A DNA stretch of 64,000 nucleotides from Aliidiomarina minuta (GTDB lineage Bacteria; Pseudomonadota; Gammaproteobacteria; Enterobacterales; Alteromonadaceae): contig NZ_PIPL01000001.1 of the NCBI RefSeq assembly GCF_003987145.1, positions 744,001-808,000 on the forward strand, written 5' to 3'. This document shows, in pieces, positions 1 through 11,609 of the stretch (position 1 is the first letter of the stretch; the number at the start of each line of letters is the position of its first letter). The position numbers and the translations under genes are program-made. The notes beneath the pieces are model-generated. The model saw only the letters and a list, made by a program, of their open reading frames with translations, was not told the DNA's origin and did no database searches.

Positions 1-805
<805 letters not shown>

Positions 806-871
806 TCAGGGAATTTAGGAAAAGTACTTCAGACGGGGAGACAGTATACCCGAGCCGGGCACCAGCAACAA

Positions 872-1651
872 TCACCTTTGCTTAGCCAGTTGCCAGAAGT
901 TTTCCAGTTGTTCCAGTGAATAATCGTCAACAGCTTTATCCTGCGCTGCTACCTGTTGTTCAATATAGCGAAAACGCTGCATAAATTTCTGGTTGGCACC
1001 ACGCAAGGCATTTTCAGGGTTGACCTTAGCGTGCCGCGCCAGGTTAACGGCCGCAAACAGCAAATCACCAACCTCTTCCTCTACCCGGTTTTGCTCTACG
1101 GTCCCCTGCAGCTCTTCCTCTACTTCTTCTATTTCTTCGCGTACTTTAGCGCTGACATCTTTGATATCATGCCAGTCAAAACCCACGCTACGACAACGTT
1201 TCTGAATTTTCACCGCCTGCAATAAAGCGGGTAAATTGGCGGGTATGTCGTCAAATACACTGGACGAGTTTTTTTTCTCAGCCCGTTCCTGCTTTTTTAT
1301 CGCTTCCCACTGTTCTTTGACCGCCTCTTCATCAGCGACATCACCACTACCAAACACATGGGGATGGCGCCGTTCCAGTTTGTCACTGACCGTACTGGCA
1401 ATATCCGCAAAATCAAACCACTGCTGCTCTTTACCCAGTTGCGCATAAAAGACGACCTGGAATAAAAGGTCACCCAGTTCGTCTTTAATCGCCTGAGGTT
1501 CACCTTTGGCAATAGCGTCCGCGACTTCATAAGCTTCTTCAATGGTATGCGGCACTATGCTCTGAAAGTTCTGTTTGATATCCCAGGGACAGCCAGAAAC
1601 CGGGTCACGCAGGCTTTCCATAATAGTTAACAGACGTTGCAATGCCTGCAT
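872..1651 (-). CDS. mazG: Nucleoside triphosphate pyrophosphohydrolase MazG
   Basis: Hydrolyses NTPs and dNTPs to the monophosphate plus pyrophosphate, cleaning the nucleotide pool; in E. coli it also lowers ppGpp. The 259-aa length is typical. Two MazG domains are visible: the first with VPHTIEEAYEVADAI and DELGDLLFQVVF (about residues 33-70), the second with REEIEEVEEEL and EEEVGDLLFAAVN (about 170-210). These acidic clusters bind the metal ions. It starts 10 nt after relA, so the two are probably co-transcribed, and pyrG follows about 80 nt later. Confidence 0.96.
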   Translation of the reverse strand: MQALQRLLTIMESLRDPVSGCPWDIKQNFQSIVPHTIEEAYEVADAIAKGEPQAIKDELGDLLFQVVFYAQLGKEQQWFDFADIASTVSDKLERRHPHVFGSGDVADEEAVKEQWEAIKKQERAEKKNSSSVFDDIPANLPALLQAVKIQKRCRSVGFDWHDIKDVSAKVREEIEEVEEELQGTVEQNRVEEEVGDLLFAAVNLARHAKVNPENALRGANQKFMQRFRYIEQQVAAQDKAVDDYSLEQLENFWQLAKQR

Positions 1652-1661
1652 ATAAATACCT

Positions 1662-3845
1662 CTAACTGTTTAACCGCTGCACATTGAGCACATCGCTTAT
1701 CTGACGCACCCTGTTAAGTACCCGCTGCAATTCGTTATTGTCGCGCACATACAAAGTCAGAGAAATGGTCACCTGTTGCTGGACCTTATCAAGGCGCGAA
1801 CTGATTTCGCCGACATTGACTTTTTCATTCGCCATCACAGTAGTCACATCATGCAATAAGCCGTTACGATCCATAGCATCGACCAGGATACGCGCCTCAT
1901 ACTGCTGTTCCTGCTGCCCCGACCAGGAAACTTCTATGCCCCGCTCCGGATTCTGCTCCAGCAACTGTTTAAGCTGCTCGCAATCCCGCTGATGTACAGA
2001 AACCCCCCGCCCCTGCGTCACATACCCCATAATGGCGTCGCCTGGAAGCGGCTGGCAGCAGCGGGCGTAACTCATCATCAGGTTACCTATACCTTCCACT
2101 TGTACGCCGTCTTTATTGCTTTTTGGTGGCGCTTTTCTCCTGATAACGCTGCGAACCTGTTCCTCAGGTTCATTCTCAATAACAGGCTTAATAAAATTAA
2201 CTACTTGATGCAAACCTATGTCACCGGCCCCTATCGCGGCCAGCAAATCATCCAGGTTTGTCATATTAAAACGTTCAACGGCTTTTTCTGCTTCAGACAT
2301 ATTCAGCCGCTGCTTTTGTAATTCAGTTTCTAGTAACTCTTTACCTGCGCTGATATGTTTGTCCCGGTCCTGCTTTTTAAAATAGGTATGCACCTTACTG
2401 CGGGCCCGGCTGGAGTTTAGGTATCCCAGGCCTGGATTCATCCAGTCGCGTTTCGGCGAAGGTTCTTTTTGAGTCAGTATTTCAACGCGCTCACCATTTT
2501 GTAAATGGTAGGTGAACGGCACAATACGGCCATCCACCTTGGCGCCAATGCAACGGTGCCCGACCTGACTATGGATATAATAGGCAAAGTCGAGCGGCGT
2601 AGAACCGGCAGGAAGGTCAATCACATCGCCTTTGGGGGTAAATACATAAACCCGGTCTTCAAATACCTGACTGCGAATTTCCTGCACCAGGTCATCGTTC
2701 TCAGCCATATCTTCATGCCAGGCCAACAATTTGCGTAACCAGGCTATTTTTTCTTCGTATCCATGAGCTTTACCGGTCACCGCACCTTCTTTGTACATCC
2801 AGTGGGCGGCTACACCCATTTCCGCATCGTCATGCATTTGCTCGCTACGGATCTGGATTTCAACGTTTTTCTGCTCGGGTCCTATCACCACGGTATGAAT
2901 AGATTGATAACCATTGGCTTTAGGGGTCGCTACATAGTCATCAAACTCAGAAGCCAGATGACGCCAGCGGGTATGCACCACACCTAAAGCGCCATAACAG
3001 TCCTTCAACGACTGAGTCACAATACGCACGGCACGAATATCAAATAATTTAGAGAAATCGAGATTTTTTTTCTGCATCTTGCGCCAGATGCTGAAGATAT
3101 GTTTGGGACGACCGTACACCTTTGCATCCACCTGTTCTGCATCCAGGCTGGCTTGCAGATCAGTTACAAAATCATCAATGTATTGCTCACGTTGCAGGCG
3201 TTTTTCATCCAGCTGACTGGCGATGGCTTTATAGGTTTGTGGATGCAGATAACGAAAGGCTAAATCTTCCAATTCCCATTTTAGCTGCCCTATGCCCAGT
3301 CGGTTGGCCAGTGGCGCGTAGATTTCACTGCACTCTTTGGCCGCCAGCACCCGGGTTTCTTCATCGGCATTTTTCAAAATGCGCAGGTGACAAATACGTT
3401 CCGCCAGCTTGATCAGCACCGCCCGCACATCTTCCACCATAGCCAGCAACATACGGCGTACGGTATCTATCTGCACAACATTAGGTTTACCGTGTTGAAA
3501 GTGCTGCAATTCGCTGATGCTTTGCATCTGTTGCACGGTATGCACCATGCTGGCCAGCTGCTCACCGCCCTGAGCAATCAGCCAGTCGTCATCAATCTGT
3601 CCGGCTTCAAAAGCAGGCAGGCATAATGCCGCCTGTAAGCCCAGTTTATCCAGATTCAAAGCAGCCAGGATTTCTACCATCTCCTCCCCTTTGATAAGGG
3701 TCTCAGGCTGATCGATAGAAACCTTTCTTAGCTGACCGGCAAGGTCACGTAACATGTCACGTTGCTCATCACGCTGCACGGCGGCCAGCCAGTCACCTTT
3801 TTGATGAATGCCCTGATCAACATGAATATTACGAACCTGGACCAT
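1662..3845 (-). CDS. relA: GTP pyrophosphokinase RelA, (p)ppGpp synthetase I
   Basis: Ribosome-associated enzyme that makes pppGpp/ppGpp on amino acid starvation. Length 727 aa is close to E. coli RelA (744). Order: an N-terminal HD-type region with no evident hydrolase HD motif (as expected for RelA rather than SpoT), the synthetase domain (FDIRAVRIVT, YVATPKANGYQSIHTVV, VEIQIRSEQMH, about 255-365), a TGS domain (VYVFTPKGDVIDLPAGSTPL, about 400-465), a CC/zinc-finger stretch (YARCCQPLPGDAI) and a C-terminal ACT domain. In Vibrio, rlmD and barA lie between relA and acpS; here only about 100 bp separate relA from acpS. Confidence 0.97.
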   Translation of the reverse strand: MVQVRNIHVDQGIHQKGDWLAAVQRDEQRDMLRDLAGQLRKVSIDQPETLIKGEEMVEILAALNLDKLGLQAALCLPAFEAGQIDDDWLIAQGGEQLASMVHTVQQMQSISELQHFQHGKPNVVQIDTVRRMLLAMVEDVRAVLIKLAERICHLRILKNADEETRVLAAKECSEIYAPLANRLGIGQLKWELEDLAFRYLHPQTYKAIASQLDEKRLQREQYIDDFVTDLQASLDAEQVDAKVYGRPKHIFSIWRKMQKKNLDFSKLFDIRAVRIVTQSLKDCYGALGVVHTRWRHLASEFDDYVATPKANGYQSIHTVVIGPEQKNVEIQIRSEQMHDDAEMGVAAHWMYKEGAVTGKAHGYEEKIAWLRKLLAWHEDMAENDDLVQEIRSQVFEDRVYVFTPKGDVIDLPAGSTPLDFAYYIHSQVGHRCIGAKVDGRIVPFTYHLQNGERVEILTQKEPSPKRDWMNPGLGYLNSSRARSKVHTYFKKQDRDKHISAGKELLETELQKQRLNMSEAEKAVERFNMTNLDDLLAAIGAGDIGLHQVVNFIKPVIENEPEEQVRSVIRRKAPPKSNKDGVQVEGIGNLMMSYARCCQPLPGDAIMGYVTQGRGVSVHQRDCEQLKQLLEQNPERGIEVSWSGQQEQQYEARILVDAMDRNGLLHDVTTVMANEKVNVGEISSRLDKVQQQVTISLTLYVRDNNELQRVLNRVRQISDVLNVQRLNS

Positions 3846-3944
3846 ACTGCGCCTCTCTACCTGAGCTTTTTGTGTAAGTGATGCTTCTTCACAATGTGCG
3901 AAATCCCTGCAGTGCTGTCAACGATTGTTCCGCTATAAGTTATG

Positions 3945-4325
3945 TTAGTCGCTTTCCAGAATTACATAAGCCATCGCATAATCAGCTTCATCGCTGATTG
4001 ATAAATGGAATGCTGTGGCACCAATCGTATTGGCCCGCTGAAGAGCTGCGGCTGACAGATGCAGTAGCGGTTGGCCCAATGCCGTATGGCGTACTTCGAT
4101 ATGCTGAAAGGAAACCCCTTGCGCAATACCAGTGCCCAAAGCCTTAGCAGCTGCTTCTTTAGCAGCGAAACGCTTTGCCACCAAGGCAGCCGGACGACCC
4201 GCCTGAGCATAAGTCTCCAGCTCATCGCCAGTCAGCACACGTTCTGCAAATGCCGGATTGCGCTCCAGCACTTTCTCAATCCTTGCTAATGCGACTATAT
4301 CGGTGCCAATGCCCACAATAGCCAT
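3945..4325 (-). CDS. acpS: Holo-[acyl-carrier-protein] synthase
   Basis: Moves 4'-phosphopantetheine from CoA to the serine of acyl carrier protein. Residues MAIVGIGTDIVALARIE at the start and FAAKEAAAKALGTGI in the middle are the two AcpS signatures (metal-binding Asp and catalytic Glu/Lys). The start is put at ATG 4325: it gives the family N-terminus and sits one base after the pdxJ stop (TGATATG), so translation is probably coupled. The protein is 126 aa, as usual. It is the last gene of the rnc-era-recO-pdxJ-acpS group. Confidence 0.95.
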   Translation of the reverse strand: MAIVGIGTDIVALARIEKVLERNPAFAERVLTGDELETYAQAGRPAALVAKRFAAKEAAAKALGTGIAQGVSFQHIEVRHTALGQPLLHLSAAALQRANTIGATAFHLSISDEADYAMAYVILESD

Positions 4326-4326
4326 A

Positions 4327-5055
4327 TCAGGTGCGGGCGTTATCAATAATGTGTTTCATATCGGCCACTGCCTGAGCCAGACCACTAAACACCGAACGGC
4401 TAATAATAGAGTGCCCGATATTAAGTTCATAGAACTCGGGAATGGCCGCTACTGCCGCCGTATTATGATAATGCAAGCCATGTCCCGCATTAACAATTAA
4501 GCCCAGAGCTTTTGCTTCACGAGCGGCTTTCTTAAGTACCAGCAATGCTTCTTCCTGAGCCTCGCCCGTAACTTCAGCATAATGACCGGTATGCAGTTCG
4601 ACCAACGGAGCGCCAACTTCCCGCGCGGCCTCCAGTTGCCGGATATCAGCATCAACAAAAAGAGATACCTGAATACCGGCAGCAGTCAGTTCAGCCACTA
4701 CATCCCGGGTACGCGAAATTTGCCCGGCGACATCAAGTCCACCTTCGGTCGTCAGTTCTTCTCGTTTTTCAGGAACCAGGCAACAATAGGCAGGATTAAT
4801 TCGGCGCGCAATAGCGACCATCTCATCCGTCATAGCCATTTCCAGATTCATTCGGGTCTGCAGTGTCTCGGCAAGCAATTCAACATCGCGATCTTTAATA
4901 TGACGGCGGTCTTCACGTAAATGGATAGTAATTCCGTCAGCGCCAGCCTGCTCAGCCAGCGTTGCAGCATGTACCGGATCCGGATAACTGACACCGCGTG
5001 CATTGCGTAAGGTAGCAATATGATCAATGTTGACACCAAGTAAAGCGGGTTGCAT
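4327..5055 (-). CDS. pdxJ: Pyridoxine 5'-phosphate synthase
   Basis: Joins 1-deoxyxylulose 5-phosphate with 3-amino-1-hydroxyacetone phosphate to give pyridoxine 5'-phosphate (vitamin B6 pathway). A 242-aa TIM barrel starting [20 protein letters not shown], with [22 protein letters not shown] and [13 protein letters not shown], all active-site strands of PdxJ. GGAG lies upstream of the ATG. Three bases separate it from recO, and acpS begins right after its stop. Confidence 0.96.
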   Translation of the reverse strand: MQPALLGVNIDHIATLRNARGVSYPDPVHAATLAEQAGADGITIHLREDRRHIKDRDVELLAETLQTRMNLEMAMTDEMVAIARRINPAYCCLVPEKREELTTEGGLDVAGQISRTRDVVAELTAAGIQVSLFVDADIRQLEAAREVGAPLVELHTGHYAEVTGEAQEEALLVLKKAAREAKALGLIVNAGHGLHYHNTAAVAAIPEFYELNIGHSIISRSVFSGLAQAVADMKHIIDNART

Positions 5056-5057
5056 AA

Positions 5058-5777
5058 CTATCTCCTGTCTGGGCCCGTCAGCGTATTCACCTGAGCCTGA
5101 AAAAGTTCACGACTGCGCAGTGGCTTAGTCCCCAGGTAAGGGGCCAGTGCACGGCGCATAATATGCTTAAATTGTTGTAATAAACTGGCATCCTGCAGTG
5201 CAAAATTCGCCATAGCGAGCAACGCTTCACCAGAAAAATAAGGAGTGGGAGCACGATTGTCATTAACCACAGAAAAACCTTCAGCAGGTCGGAAATAATA
5301 AGTCTGTTGCGGTTCTATCGGATCACCATTGTCGACATCTTCATGCCAGCTAAAATCCAGTTGCAGGTGACATAACAATAGCCATTCGAATTTACGTAAT
5401 ACCGGCTGCATACTCACCTGCTCGCGCAACAGATGCAGGGTATCCTTATAGGCGTTAAATAATTCGGGAATCGAAGCCTGCTCTGGCAACAACCTCTGCA
5501 ACAGTTCATTCATGTAAAAACCACAATACATAAACTCACCCTGCAAGGGGCCGTTGTAATCATCAACTTCTACTGAAGTCAGAGTTTTCAGTTCATGCCG
5601 GCCACGTACTTCTATCTGTAATAAGCGGAACGGCTGCAGCAACGGAGCCGTGCCGCGTTTACTGCGCCGGGCACCTTTGGCAATTGCCCGAAAACGCCCG
5701 TCCTGTTGACCAAAAAATTCAACAATCAGGCTGTGCTCCTGATAGGGCCAACGATGTAATACGTAGGCCTGTTGCAC
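5058..5777 (-). CDS. recO: DNA repair protein RecO
   Basis: Mediator of RecF-pathway recombination that helps RecA load on SSB-coated DNA. The 239-aa protein has the N-terminal OB fold ([20 protein letters not shown], then [14 protein letters not shown]) and an alpha-helical C-terminal part ([14 protein letters not shown] region, PLRSRELF). The zinc-binding cysteines present in some RecO proteins are absent, as in other gammaproteobacteria. Its start follows the era stop by 3 nt, within the rnc-era-recO operon. Confidence 0.94.
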   Translation of the reverse strand: MQQAYVLHRWPYQEHSLIVEFFGQQDGRFRAIAKGARRSKRGTAPLLQPFRLLQIEVRGRHELKTLTSVEVDDYNGPLQGEFMYCGFYMNELLQRLLPEQASIPELFNAYKDTLHLLREQVSMQPVLRKFEWLLLCHLQLDFSWHEDVDNGDPIEPQQTYYFRPAEGFSVVNDNRAPTPYFSGEALLAMANFALQDASLLQQFKHIMRRALAPYLGTKPLRSRELFQAQVNTLTGPDRR

Positions 5778-5780
5778 TAT

Positions 5781-6680
5781 CTAGTCCTCGCCGTAACCCA
5801 GGCTACGCAACGCCCGCTCATCGTCGGCCCAGCCAGATTTCACTTTCACCCAAAGGTTAAGATGCACTTTGCCGTCAATTAAACGTTCAATATCGCGACG
5901 CGCCTGCTGCCCTACTTCTTTTAATTTAGAGCCGCCCTGGCCTATTACCATGCGTTTCTGACCTTCCCGCTCAACCAGTATTAAAGCGTGAATATGGGTA
6001 GTACCCGACTCATGGACTTCATACTTTTCAATTTCTACTGTGGTTGAGTACGGCAGTTCATCACCCGTTAAACGCATCAGTTTCTCACGTACCGCTTCCG
6101 CCGCCATAAAACGCACTGAACGGTCAGTGACATAATCGTCAGGGTACATATGCTGACCTTCCTGCTGATAACGAGCCACAATACCTTTAAGCGTAGGTAT
6201 ATGCTCACCAGAGCGCGCTATCATAGGCAGAATGTCAGCAAACTTATGTTGCTCAGCCAGCCACTGCATATGAGGCAAAAGCTCGCCTTTATCTTTTATT
6301 TGATCAATTTTATTTATAATCAGAACTACAGGCCGTTGAGAGCGCTTTATTTTCTCCAGCACCATGTTGTCATCATCGGTCCAGTGAATGCCATCGACGA
6401 CAAAAAGCACAACGTCGACATCGCCGATAGAGGAGCTGGCAGCCCGGTTCATCAGGCGATTAATAGCACGCTTTTCTTCGCTATGCAGACCTGGAGTATC
6501 TACATACACCGTCTGTACATCACCGTCAGTATCTATACCTAAAATACGATGGCGCGTCGTTTGAGCTTTTTTTGAGGTAATACTGATTTTTTGCTGCAAT
6601 ATCTGATTCAGCAACGTTGATTTACCTACATTCGGTCGTCCAACAATGGCTACAAAGCCAGTGCGTGAAGAAGTTGTCAT
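5781..6680 (-). CDS. era: GTPase Era
   Basis: Ras-like GTPase that binds the 3' end of 16S rRNA and is needed for 30S assembly. At 299 aa it is normal length. G1 GRPNVGKST (about 14-22), G3 DTPGL (about 61-65), G4 NKID (about 123-126), then a C-terminal KH domain including [20 protein letters not shown] (about 247-266). The ATG overlaps the rnc stop by one base (TAATG), so translation is coupled to rnc, the conserved arrangement in Proteobacteria. Confidence 0.97.
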   Translation of the reverse strand: MTTSSRTGFVAIVGRPNVGKSTLLNQILQQKISITSKKAQTTRHRILGIDTDGDVQTVYVDTPGLHSEEKRAINRLMNRAASSSIGDVDVVLFVVDGIHWTDDDNMVLEKIKRSQRPVVLIINKIDQIKDKGELLPHMQWLAEQHKFADILPMIARSGEHIPTLKGIVARYQQEGQHMYPDDYVTDRSVRFMAAEAVREKLMRLTGDELPYSTTVEIEKYEVHESGTTHIHALILVEREGQKRMVIGQGGSKLKEVGQQARRDIERLIDGKVHLNLWVKVKSGWADDERALRSLGYGED

Positions 6681-7369
6681 TACTTTATATCATCCAGTTG
6701 TTGAAGCATCGCGCTCGCTGCAGCCTGCTCGGCTTTACGGCGGCTGGTGCCTGAGCCCTGCACGGGCTGGTCAAGCTGTTGAATAGAACAGCTGACCGTG
6801 AATTGCTGATTATGAGCCTGACCCTGTTTGGCCACCACTTCATAAATCGGTAACGGGTTTTGTCGCGCCTGCATACGTTCCTGCAATTGCGTTTTAGGAT
6901 CTTTTTGGCTGATACCCGGCTTAATGTCCTGCAGATAAGGCTGAAACCAGCCAAGTACCACCTGCTTACAGACTTCTACATTACTATCCAGATACATAGC
7001 ACCAATAATGCTCTCAACCGCATCCGATAAAATAGACTCTCGACGAAAACCGCCGCTCTTTAATTCACCCGGGCCAAGTTGAAGATGGTCACCCAGGTTA
7101 AAAGACTTCGCCAACGTAGCCAGCATAGGAGCACATACAAGGCTCGCACGCATACGACTGAGGTCCCCTTCGTCTTCTTTCGGGAACTGGGTATACAGAG
7201 CCTCAGCTATAACCATGCTCAGAATCGAATCGCCTAAAAACTCGAGACGTTCGTAATGAATAGCAGAGGCGCTGCGGTGAGTCAGAGCTTGCTGCAGTAA
7301 TTTATTATCACTGAACTCGTAACCAATCTCTTTTTGTACCTGACGACTGGCAGCTGCCGTTAAACTCAC
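6680..7369 (-). CDS. rnc: Ribonuclease III
   Basis: Cuts double-stranded RNA in rRNA precursors and regulatory RNAs. 229 aa. The signature [20 protein letters not shown] (about 40-59) carries the catalytic acidic residues; a second acidic site is [14 protein letters not shown] (about 115-128). A dsRNA-binding domain fills the C-terminus ([11 protein letters not shown], then [15 protein letters not shown]). It starts with GTG at 7369 and overlaps the lepB stop (GTGA). Confidence 0.97.
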   Translation of the reverse strand: MSLTAAASRQVQKEIGYEFSDNKLLQQALTHRSASAIHYERLEFLGDSILSMVIAEALYTQFPKEDEGDLSRMRASLVCAPMLATLAKSFNLGDHLQLGPGELKSGGFRRESILSDAVESIIGAMYLDSNVEVCKQVVLGWFQPYLQDIKPGISQKDPKTQLQERMQARQNPLPIYEVVAKQGQAHNQQFTVSCSIQQLDQPVQGSGTSRRKAEQAAASAMLQQLDDIK

Positions 7370-8286
7370 TCAATGCCTCCCAAACGAGAGAAACGAACGC
7401 CACTAGGTACCCAACGCGGCAACCAGTCACCTCGTTCCCGGTCAAATTCAAAGCTCATCCATATAGCCACAGCGCGACCAACCAACAGGTCCTCTTCAAC
7501 AAATCCCCAATAGCGACTGTCAATAGAATTATCGCGGTTGTCGCCGACCATGAAATAGTGCCCTTCAGGCACTAACCATTCATCAGCGCGGGTTCCTTCC
7601 TGGGTCATGTACTGACCTAAGCGGGGGGCGACAGAAGGGTCAATTAAAATGTCGTACTCAACACCGCTCAGAGTTTCCTGATAACGACTTAACGGAAAAC
7701 GGTCGCGGTAGAATTCACCTTCACTTACTTTTTCATGCTCTGAAACCAGAATTTCAGGTTCCTCACAAGGCAGCTCACAGCCAGCCGGTTGCACATAAAG
7801 CTGCTTGTCGCGATAAATAATACGGTCACCAGGTAAACCAATAATACGTTTAATATAGTCAAGATCGGGTTCTACCGGGAATTTGAAAACAGCAATATCT
7901 CCGCGTTGAGGAGTTCCGGTAGAAATAATTTCTTTACGCCAGATAGGATCCCGCAGGCTATAACGGAATTTTTCAACCAACACAAAGTCACCAACCAGCA
8001 GAGTTGGCATCATAGAGCCTGAAGGAATGCGGAAAGGCTCATAAACAAAAGAACGTACAATCAGAACCAGCGCAATAACGGGGAAGGCTGATTGTGCAAA
8101 CTCTGCAATACTGGATTGCGGAGCGACCTGATTTTTCTGTTCTTCTGTAAAAGGAGTTCCTGACTGCGCTTCCATGGCAGTTATTTTTTCTTCCCGTCGG
8201 GGTTTCCAGACAAAGTGATCGATCGCCCAGATTATGCCGGTAACTACAGTTACCAACACTAAAAACACAGAAAAGTATGCGGTCAT
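7366..8286 (-). CDS. lepB: Signal peptidase I
   Basis: Inner-membrane serine protease that removes signal peptides from exported proteins. 306 aa. An N-terminal membrane segment (about 3-23), a short cytoplasmic stretch, a second membrane segment (about 67-85), then the catalytic Ser in [12 protein letters not shown] and the catalytic Lys in [12 protein letters not shown]. The box [14 protein letters not shown] near the end is typical. It lies just downstream of lepA (21-nt gap), the conserved lepA-lepB pair, and overlaps rnc. Confidence 0.97.
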   Translation of the reverse strand: MTAYFSVFLVLVTVVTGIIWAIDHFVWKPRREEKITAMEAQSGTPFTEEQKNQVAPQSSIAEFAQSAFPVIALVLIVRSFVYEPFRIPSGSMMPTLLVGDFVLVEKFRYSLRDPIWRKEIISTGTPQRGDIAVFKFPVEPDLDYIKRIIGLPGDRIIYRDKQLYVQPAGCELPCEEPEILVSEHEKVSEGEFYRDRFPLSRYQETLSGVEYDILIDPSVAPRLGQYMTQEGTRADEWLVPEGHYFMVGDNRDNSIDSRYWGFVEEDLLVGRAVAIWMSFEFDRERGDWLPRWVPSGVRFSRLGGIE

Positions 8287-8307
8287 GCTTATTTACCTCT
8301 GTGCTGA

Positions 8308-10119
8308 TTATTTACTGGTTTTAAGTACGGCCAGGAATGCTTCCTGCGGAACTTCCACGTTACCTACCTGTTTCATGCGTTTCTTCCCTTCTTTTTGTTT
8401 TTGCAGTAATTTTTTCTTCCGGCTAACGTCACCACCATAACACTTAGCGGTCACGTTTTTACGTAGTTGTTTCACTGTGCTACGCGCAATGACATGATTA
8501 CCAATAGCTGCCTGAATCGCTATATCAAACATCTGACGAGGAATCAGTTCACGCATTTTATCGACTACTGCACGACCACGATACTCGGCATTATCTCTAT
8601 GTGTGATCAATGCCAAAGCATCCACTCTGTCGCCATTGATAAGAATATCAACACGCACCATGTGCGAAGCCTGAAAGCGTTTAAACTGATAGTCCAGTGA
8701 CGCATAACCGCGACTGGTTGACTTCAGTCGATCAAAAAAGTCCATGACGACTTCTGCCATTGGCAGCTCGTATGTCATGGCTACCTGATTACCGTGATAC
8801 GCCATACGGGTTTGCACACCACGCTTTTCTACACAAAGCGTAATCACGTTGCCCAGGTGTTCCTGTGGAACCAGAATATTGGCTTCCACAATGGGCTCAA
8901 AAATTTCATCAATCAGGTTCACCGGCGGTAACGCCGACGGATTATCAACCTTATGCTCTTTACCATCGGTGGTAGTGACACGATAAATAACCGTAGGTGC
9001 TGTGGTTATAAGATCAATATCGTATTCACGCTCCAAACGCTCCTGAATAATTTCCATGTGCAGCATACCGAGAAAACCGCAGCGGAAACCAAAACCCAGT
9101 GCCCCGGAATTTTCCGGTTCGTAAAATAAAGAAGCGTCGTTCAGGCTAAGCTTACCCAGGGCATCACGAAGTTTCTCGTAGTCCTCTGAGCTAATCGGAA
9201 ACATGCCTGCATACACCTGGGGTTTGACTTTACGGAAACCGGGCAATGCCTGATCAGAAGGGTCTTTAGCGTTGGTCAGCGTATCGCCAACTGGAGCGCC
9301 AAGAATATCTTTGATGCCTGCAATCACAAAACCTACTTCACCAGAGCGTAAAACGCCTGTATCCAGCGGTTTCGGGGTGAAAACACCGACTTTATCAACA
9401 CCATGTATCTGTCCGGTGCTCATCACTTTCATTTTTTCGCCGGCTTTCAGTACGCCTTGTTGAATACGCACCAGTGACACCACCCCCTGATAGTTATCAA
9501 ACCAGGAGTCAATAATAAGCGCCTGCAGGGGTTTTTCATCTATCCCTTGAGGAGGCGGGATTTGCTTAACAATACGTTCCAGCACCTCTTCAATACCGAT
9601 ACCGGTTTTAGCTGAGCACTGCACGGCATCAATAGCTTCAATACCAACAATATCTTCAATTTCCTGAGCTACCCGCATCGCATCTGCCTGCGGTAGATCG
9701 ATCTTATTCAATACCGGCACCACTTCCAGATCCATATCCATAGCGGTGTAACAATTCGCCAGCGTCTGCGCTTCCACGCCCTGTGCTGCGTCGACTACCA
9801 ACAGCGCACCTTCACAACCTGCCAGACTGCGTGAGACCTCATAAGAGAAATCCACATGTCCAGGAGTGTCGATGAAATTGAGCATGTAACGCTCTCCGTC
9901 GCGGGCATCATAAAACAAGGTCACACTTTGCGCCTTGATGGTAATTCCCCGCTCTCGCTCAATATCCATTGAGTCAAGTACCTGCTCCGCCATTTCGCGG
10001 TCTGCCAAACCACCACAATGCTGAATCAAACGATCAGAAAGTGTCGACTTGCCGTGGTCGATGTGAGCAATAATGGAAAAGTTACGGATATTCTTCTTAG
10101 CAATGCCGGATTGGCTCAT
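8308..10119 (-). CDS. lepA: Elongation factor 4 (LepA), ribosomal back-translocase GTPase
   Basis: Translation GTPase that acts on stalled or late-initiating ribosomes. 603 aa, the usual size. P-loop AHIDHGKST (about 18-26), switch [24 protein letters not shown] and SAKTG motifs, then EF-G-like domains and the LepA-specific C-terminal domain ([39 protein letters not shown]). It begins the lepA-lepB-rnc-era-recO-pdxJ-acpS series and comes 73 nt after rseC. Confidence 0.98.
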   Translation of the reverse strand: MSQSGIAKKNIRNFSIIAHIDHGKSTLSDRLIQHCGGLADREMAEQVLDSMDIERERGITIKAQSVTLFYDARDGERYMLNFIDTPGHVDFSYEVSRSLAGCEGALLVVDAAQGVEAQTLANCYTAMDMDLEVVPVLNKIDLPQADAMRVAQEIEDIVGIEAIDAVQCSAKTGIGIEEVLERIVKQIPPPQGIDEKPLQALIIDSWFDNYQGVVSLVRIQQGVLKAGEKMKVMSTGQIHGVDKVGVFTPKPLDTGVLRSGEVGFVIAGIKDILGAPVGDTLTNAKDPSDQALPGFRKVKPQVYAGMFPISSEDYEKLRDALGKLSLNDASLFYEPENSGALGFGFRCGFLGMLHMEIIQERLEREYDIDLITTAPTVIYRVTTTDGKEHKVDNPSALPPVNLIDEIFEPIVEANILVPQEHLGNVITLCVEKRGVQTRMAYHGNQVAMTYELPMAEVVMDFFDRLKSTSRGYASLDYQFKRFQASHMVRVDILINGDRVDALALITHRDNAEYRGRAVVDKMRELIPRQMFDIAIQAAIGNHVIARSTVKQLRKNVTAKCYGGDVSRKKKLLQKQKEGKKRMKQVGNVEVPQEAFLAVLKTSK

Positions 10120-10191
10120 TCAAACCTCATTATGGAACCGATTACTCTGGTAATGGAGCGAAATTTTACTCGCTTTTAGTCTTCCATACAA

Positions 10192-10647
10192 TCAAAGTCG
10201 GTTCTCTGTGTCCACCGCCGATGCGGCTTTTACCTGCAATAAGCCCTGTACTTTAACGTCACGGTGACGTAAATAACGGCGCAACAAATAGAAACTTGCT
10301 GCCATAAACAGTGCACCAGATAAAATTGAAAGAGGTTCGTAGAGTGGCCAGAATAGCTGTCCGACGGCAGCACCTGCCAATAAGGCAAGTAATGGAATTA
10401 TATATAGCAGAAGAGAAAAGCGGGTCAGAGCCTGTTCCGGAAGTTGCAGTTCTACCTGCTGCCCTGGAGTGAAATCATAGTTACCTGTAATACTGAACTC
10501 GCCGCGGCGATTAGGAAAAGCTTTTGATAATAAGCCCGCACCACAGCGATTTTGCTGCTCACAACCAGAACAGCCGCTTTTCAGGTGAGTACTGATAACA
10601 ACTTTACCTGCGCTCACTTCAACGACTTCGCCCAGTTCCCTGATCAT
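10192..10647 (-). CDS. rseC: SoxR-reducing/sigma-E modulator RseC family protein
   Basis: Inner-membrane protein of the RseC/MucC family (151 aa). In E. coli RseC is a mild positive modulator of sigma-E, and its relatives take part in reducing SoxR. The N-terminal half has cysteines in CSGCEQQNRCGAG (about 25-37), followed by two membrane helices (about 78-96 and 102-121). It overlaps rseB by 4 nt and closes the rpoE-rseA-rseB-rseC operon. Confidence 0.92.
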   Translation of the reverse strand: MIRELGEVVEVSAGKVVISTHLKSGCSGCEQQNRCGAGLLSKAFPNRRGEFSITGNYDFTPGQQVELQLPEQALTRFSLLLYIIPLLALLAGAAVGQLFWPLYEPLSILSGALFMAASFYLLRRYLRHRDVKVQGLLQVKAASAVDTENRL

Positions 10648-11609
10648 CGCGCTACCTGTACGCCATCAGCAATACGCTTTACCGTTTCAAATGGCAGGCG
10701 ACCAACAACAGTCACCATGTAATTACCCAGTTCTTTTGCATACAGCGAATCAGCTCCTTCAACCTGAACGGGACCGGTTCCCTGCCCTCGAAGGCCAATA
10801 TATACAGAAAATTTAGCTAAACCGTCGGAATAAAGAAAATAGTCAGTTTGCTGCCCGGTAACCGCCATTTGGTGATGATTCGACCGCAATAGCTTAAATC
10901 CGGCTGGCAACCAGCTTAAATCCCAATCTCCCTGAACTTCTCTGCGATTACTATCGTCTTCCACCATAGGAGGACGGGTAACTTCTTTCAATTCACGCAA
11001 ATTATCCGGAAAATGGTCACTTATTTGCAGACTGGTAAGCTGTACCTGTTCCAATACATCCCCGTCCACTGACAAGGTCGCGGCGCGCAGTATCAGGCCC
11101 GTGTCTTTATCCAGCCAGATTGAATAGCCATAACGCTGACGATCACGAGCCAGCACACGAATGTGCTGAGCGGGCCTGTCTATTACCCGACCGCCACCTA
11201 CTGCAATAGCGTTATAAGCCTCGCTTATTTCGGCAAACGGATAAAAAAATCCTGATGGGAAAGGTCCATCCAGAACCTCAGCCCGAAGGCTGTATGGCGA
11301 GCCCATGGAGTGATAATAAGAAACGTGGTCATCAAGGCGTAATACTTTATATTCAGGTCCGTTAAGTCCCGACAAAACCTCTATTTCCTGGCCACTATCA
11401 GAAAGTCCATGTAACCAGCGATAGGGTTCTACCCGCTGCCCACGGACATGCACAAGCGCTGCGTCGAAGTTCAGCTCACGCAAGGCCTGATTCATACGGT
11501 CATACCAGTCGGCCCCCTGAGCCAGGGCTTCATCATCAACCTGAGCCACACTGACTGCAGAGAAACTAAAGGCAACCAGTAAAATAACCTTCTGTACCGC
11601 TTTTATCAT
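10644..11609 (-). CDS. rseB: Periplasmic sigma-E regulator RseB (MucB)
   Basis: Periplasmic protein that binds the RseA periplasmic domain, shields it from DegS and senses mislocalised lipopolysaccharide. 321 aa with a signal peptide ending near VSVAQ (about residue 23). The MucB/RseB fold is visible in MNQALRELNFDAALVHVRGQ and VEPYRWLHGLSDSG, and the C-terminal domain in LSWLPAGFKLLRS. It starts directly at the rseA stop (TAATG overlap) and overlaps rseC at the other end. Confidence 0.95.
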   Translation of the reverse strand: MIKAVQKVILLVAFSFSAVSVAQVDDEALAQGADWYDRMNQALRELNFDAALVHVRGQRVEPYRWLHGLSDSGQEIEVLSGLNGPEYKVLRLDDHVSYYHSMGSPYSLRAEVLDGPFPSGFFYPFAEISEAYNAIAVGGGRVIDRPAQHIRVLARDRQRYGYSIWLDKDTGLILRAATLSVDGDVLEQVQLTSLQISDHFPDNLRELKEVTRPPMVEDDSNRREVQGDWDLSWLPAGFKLLRSNHHQMAVTGQQTDYFLYSDGLAKFSVYIGLRGQGTGPVQVEGADSLYAKELGNYMVTVVGRLPFETVKRIADGVQVAR

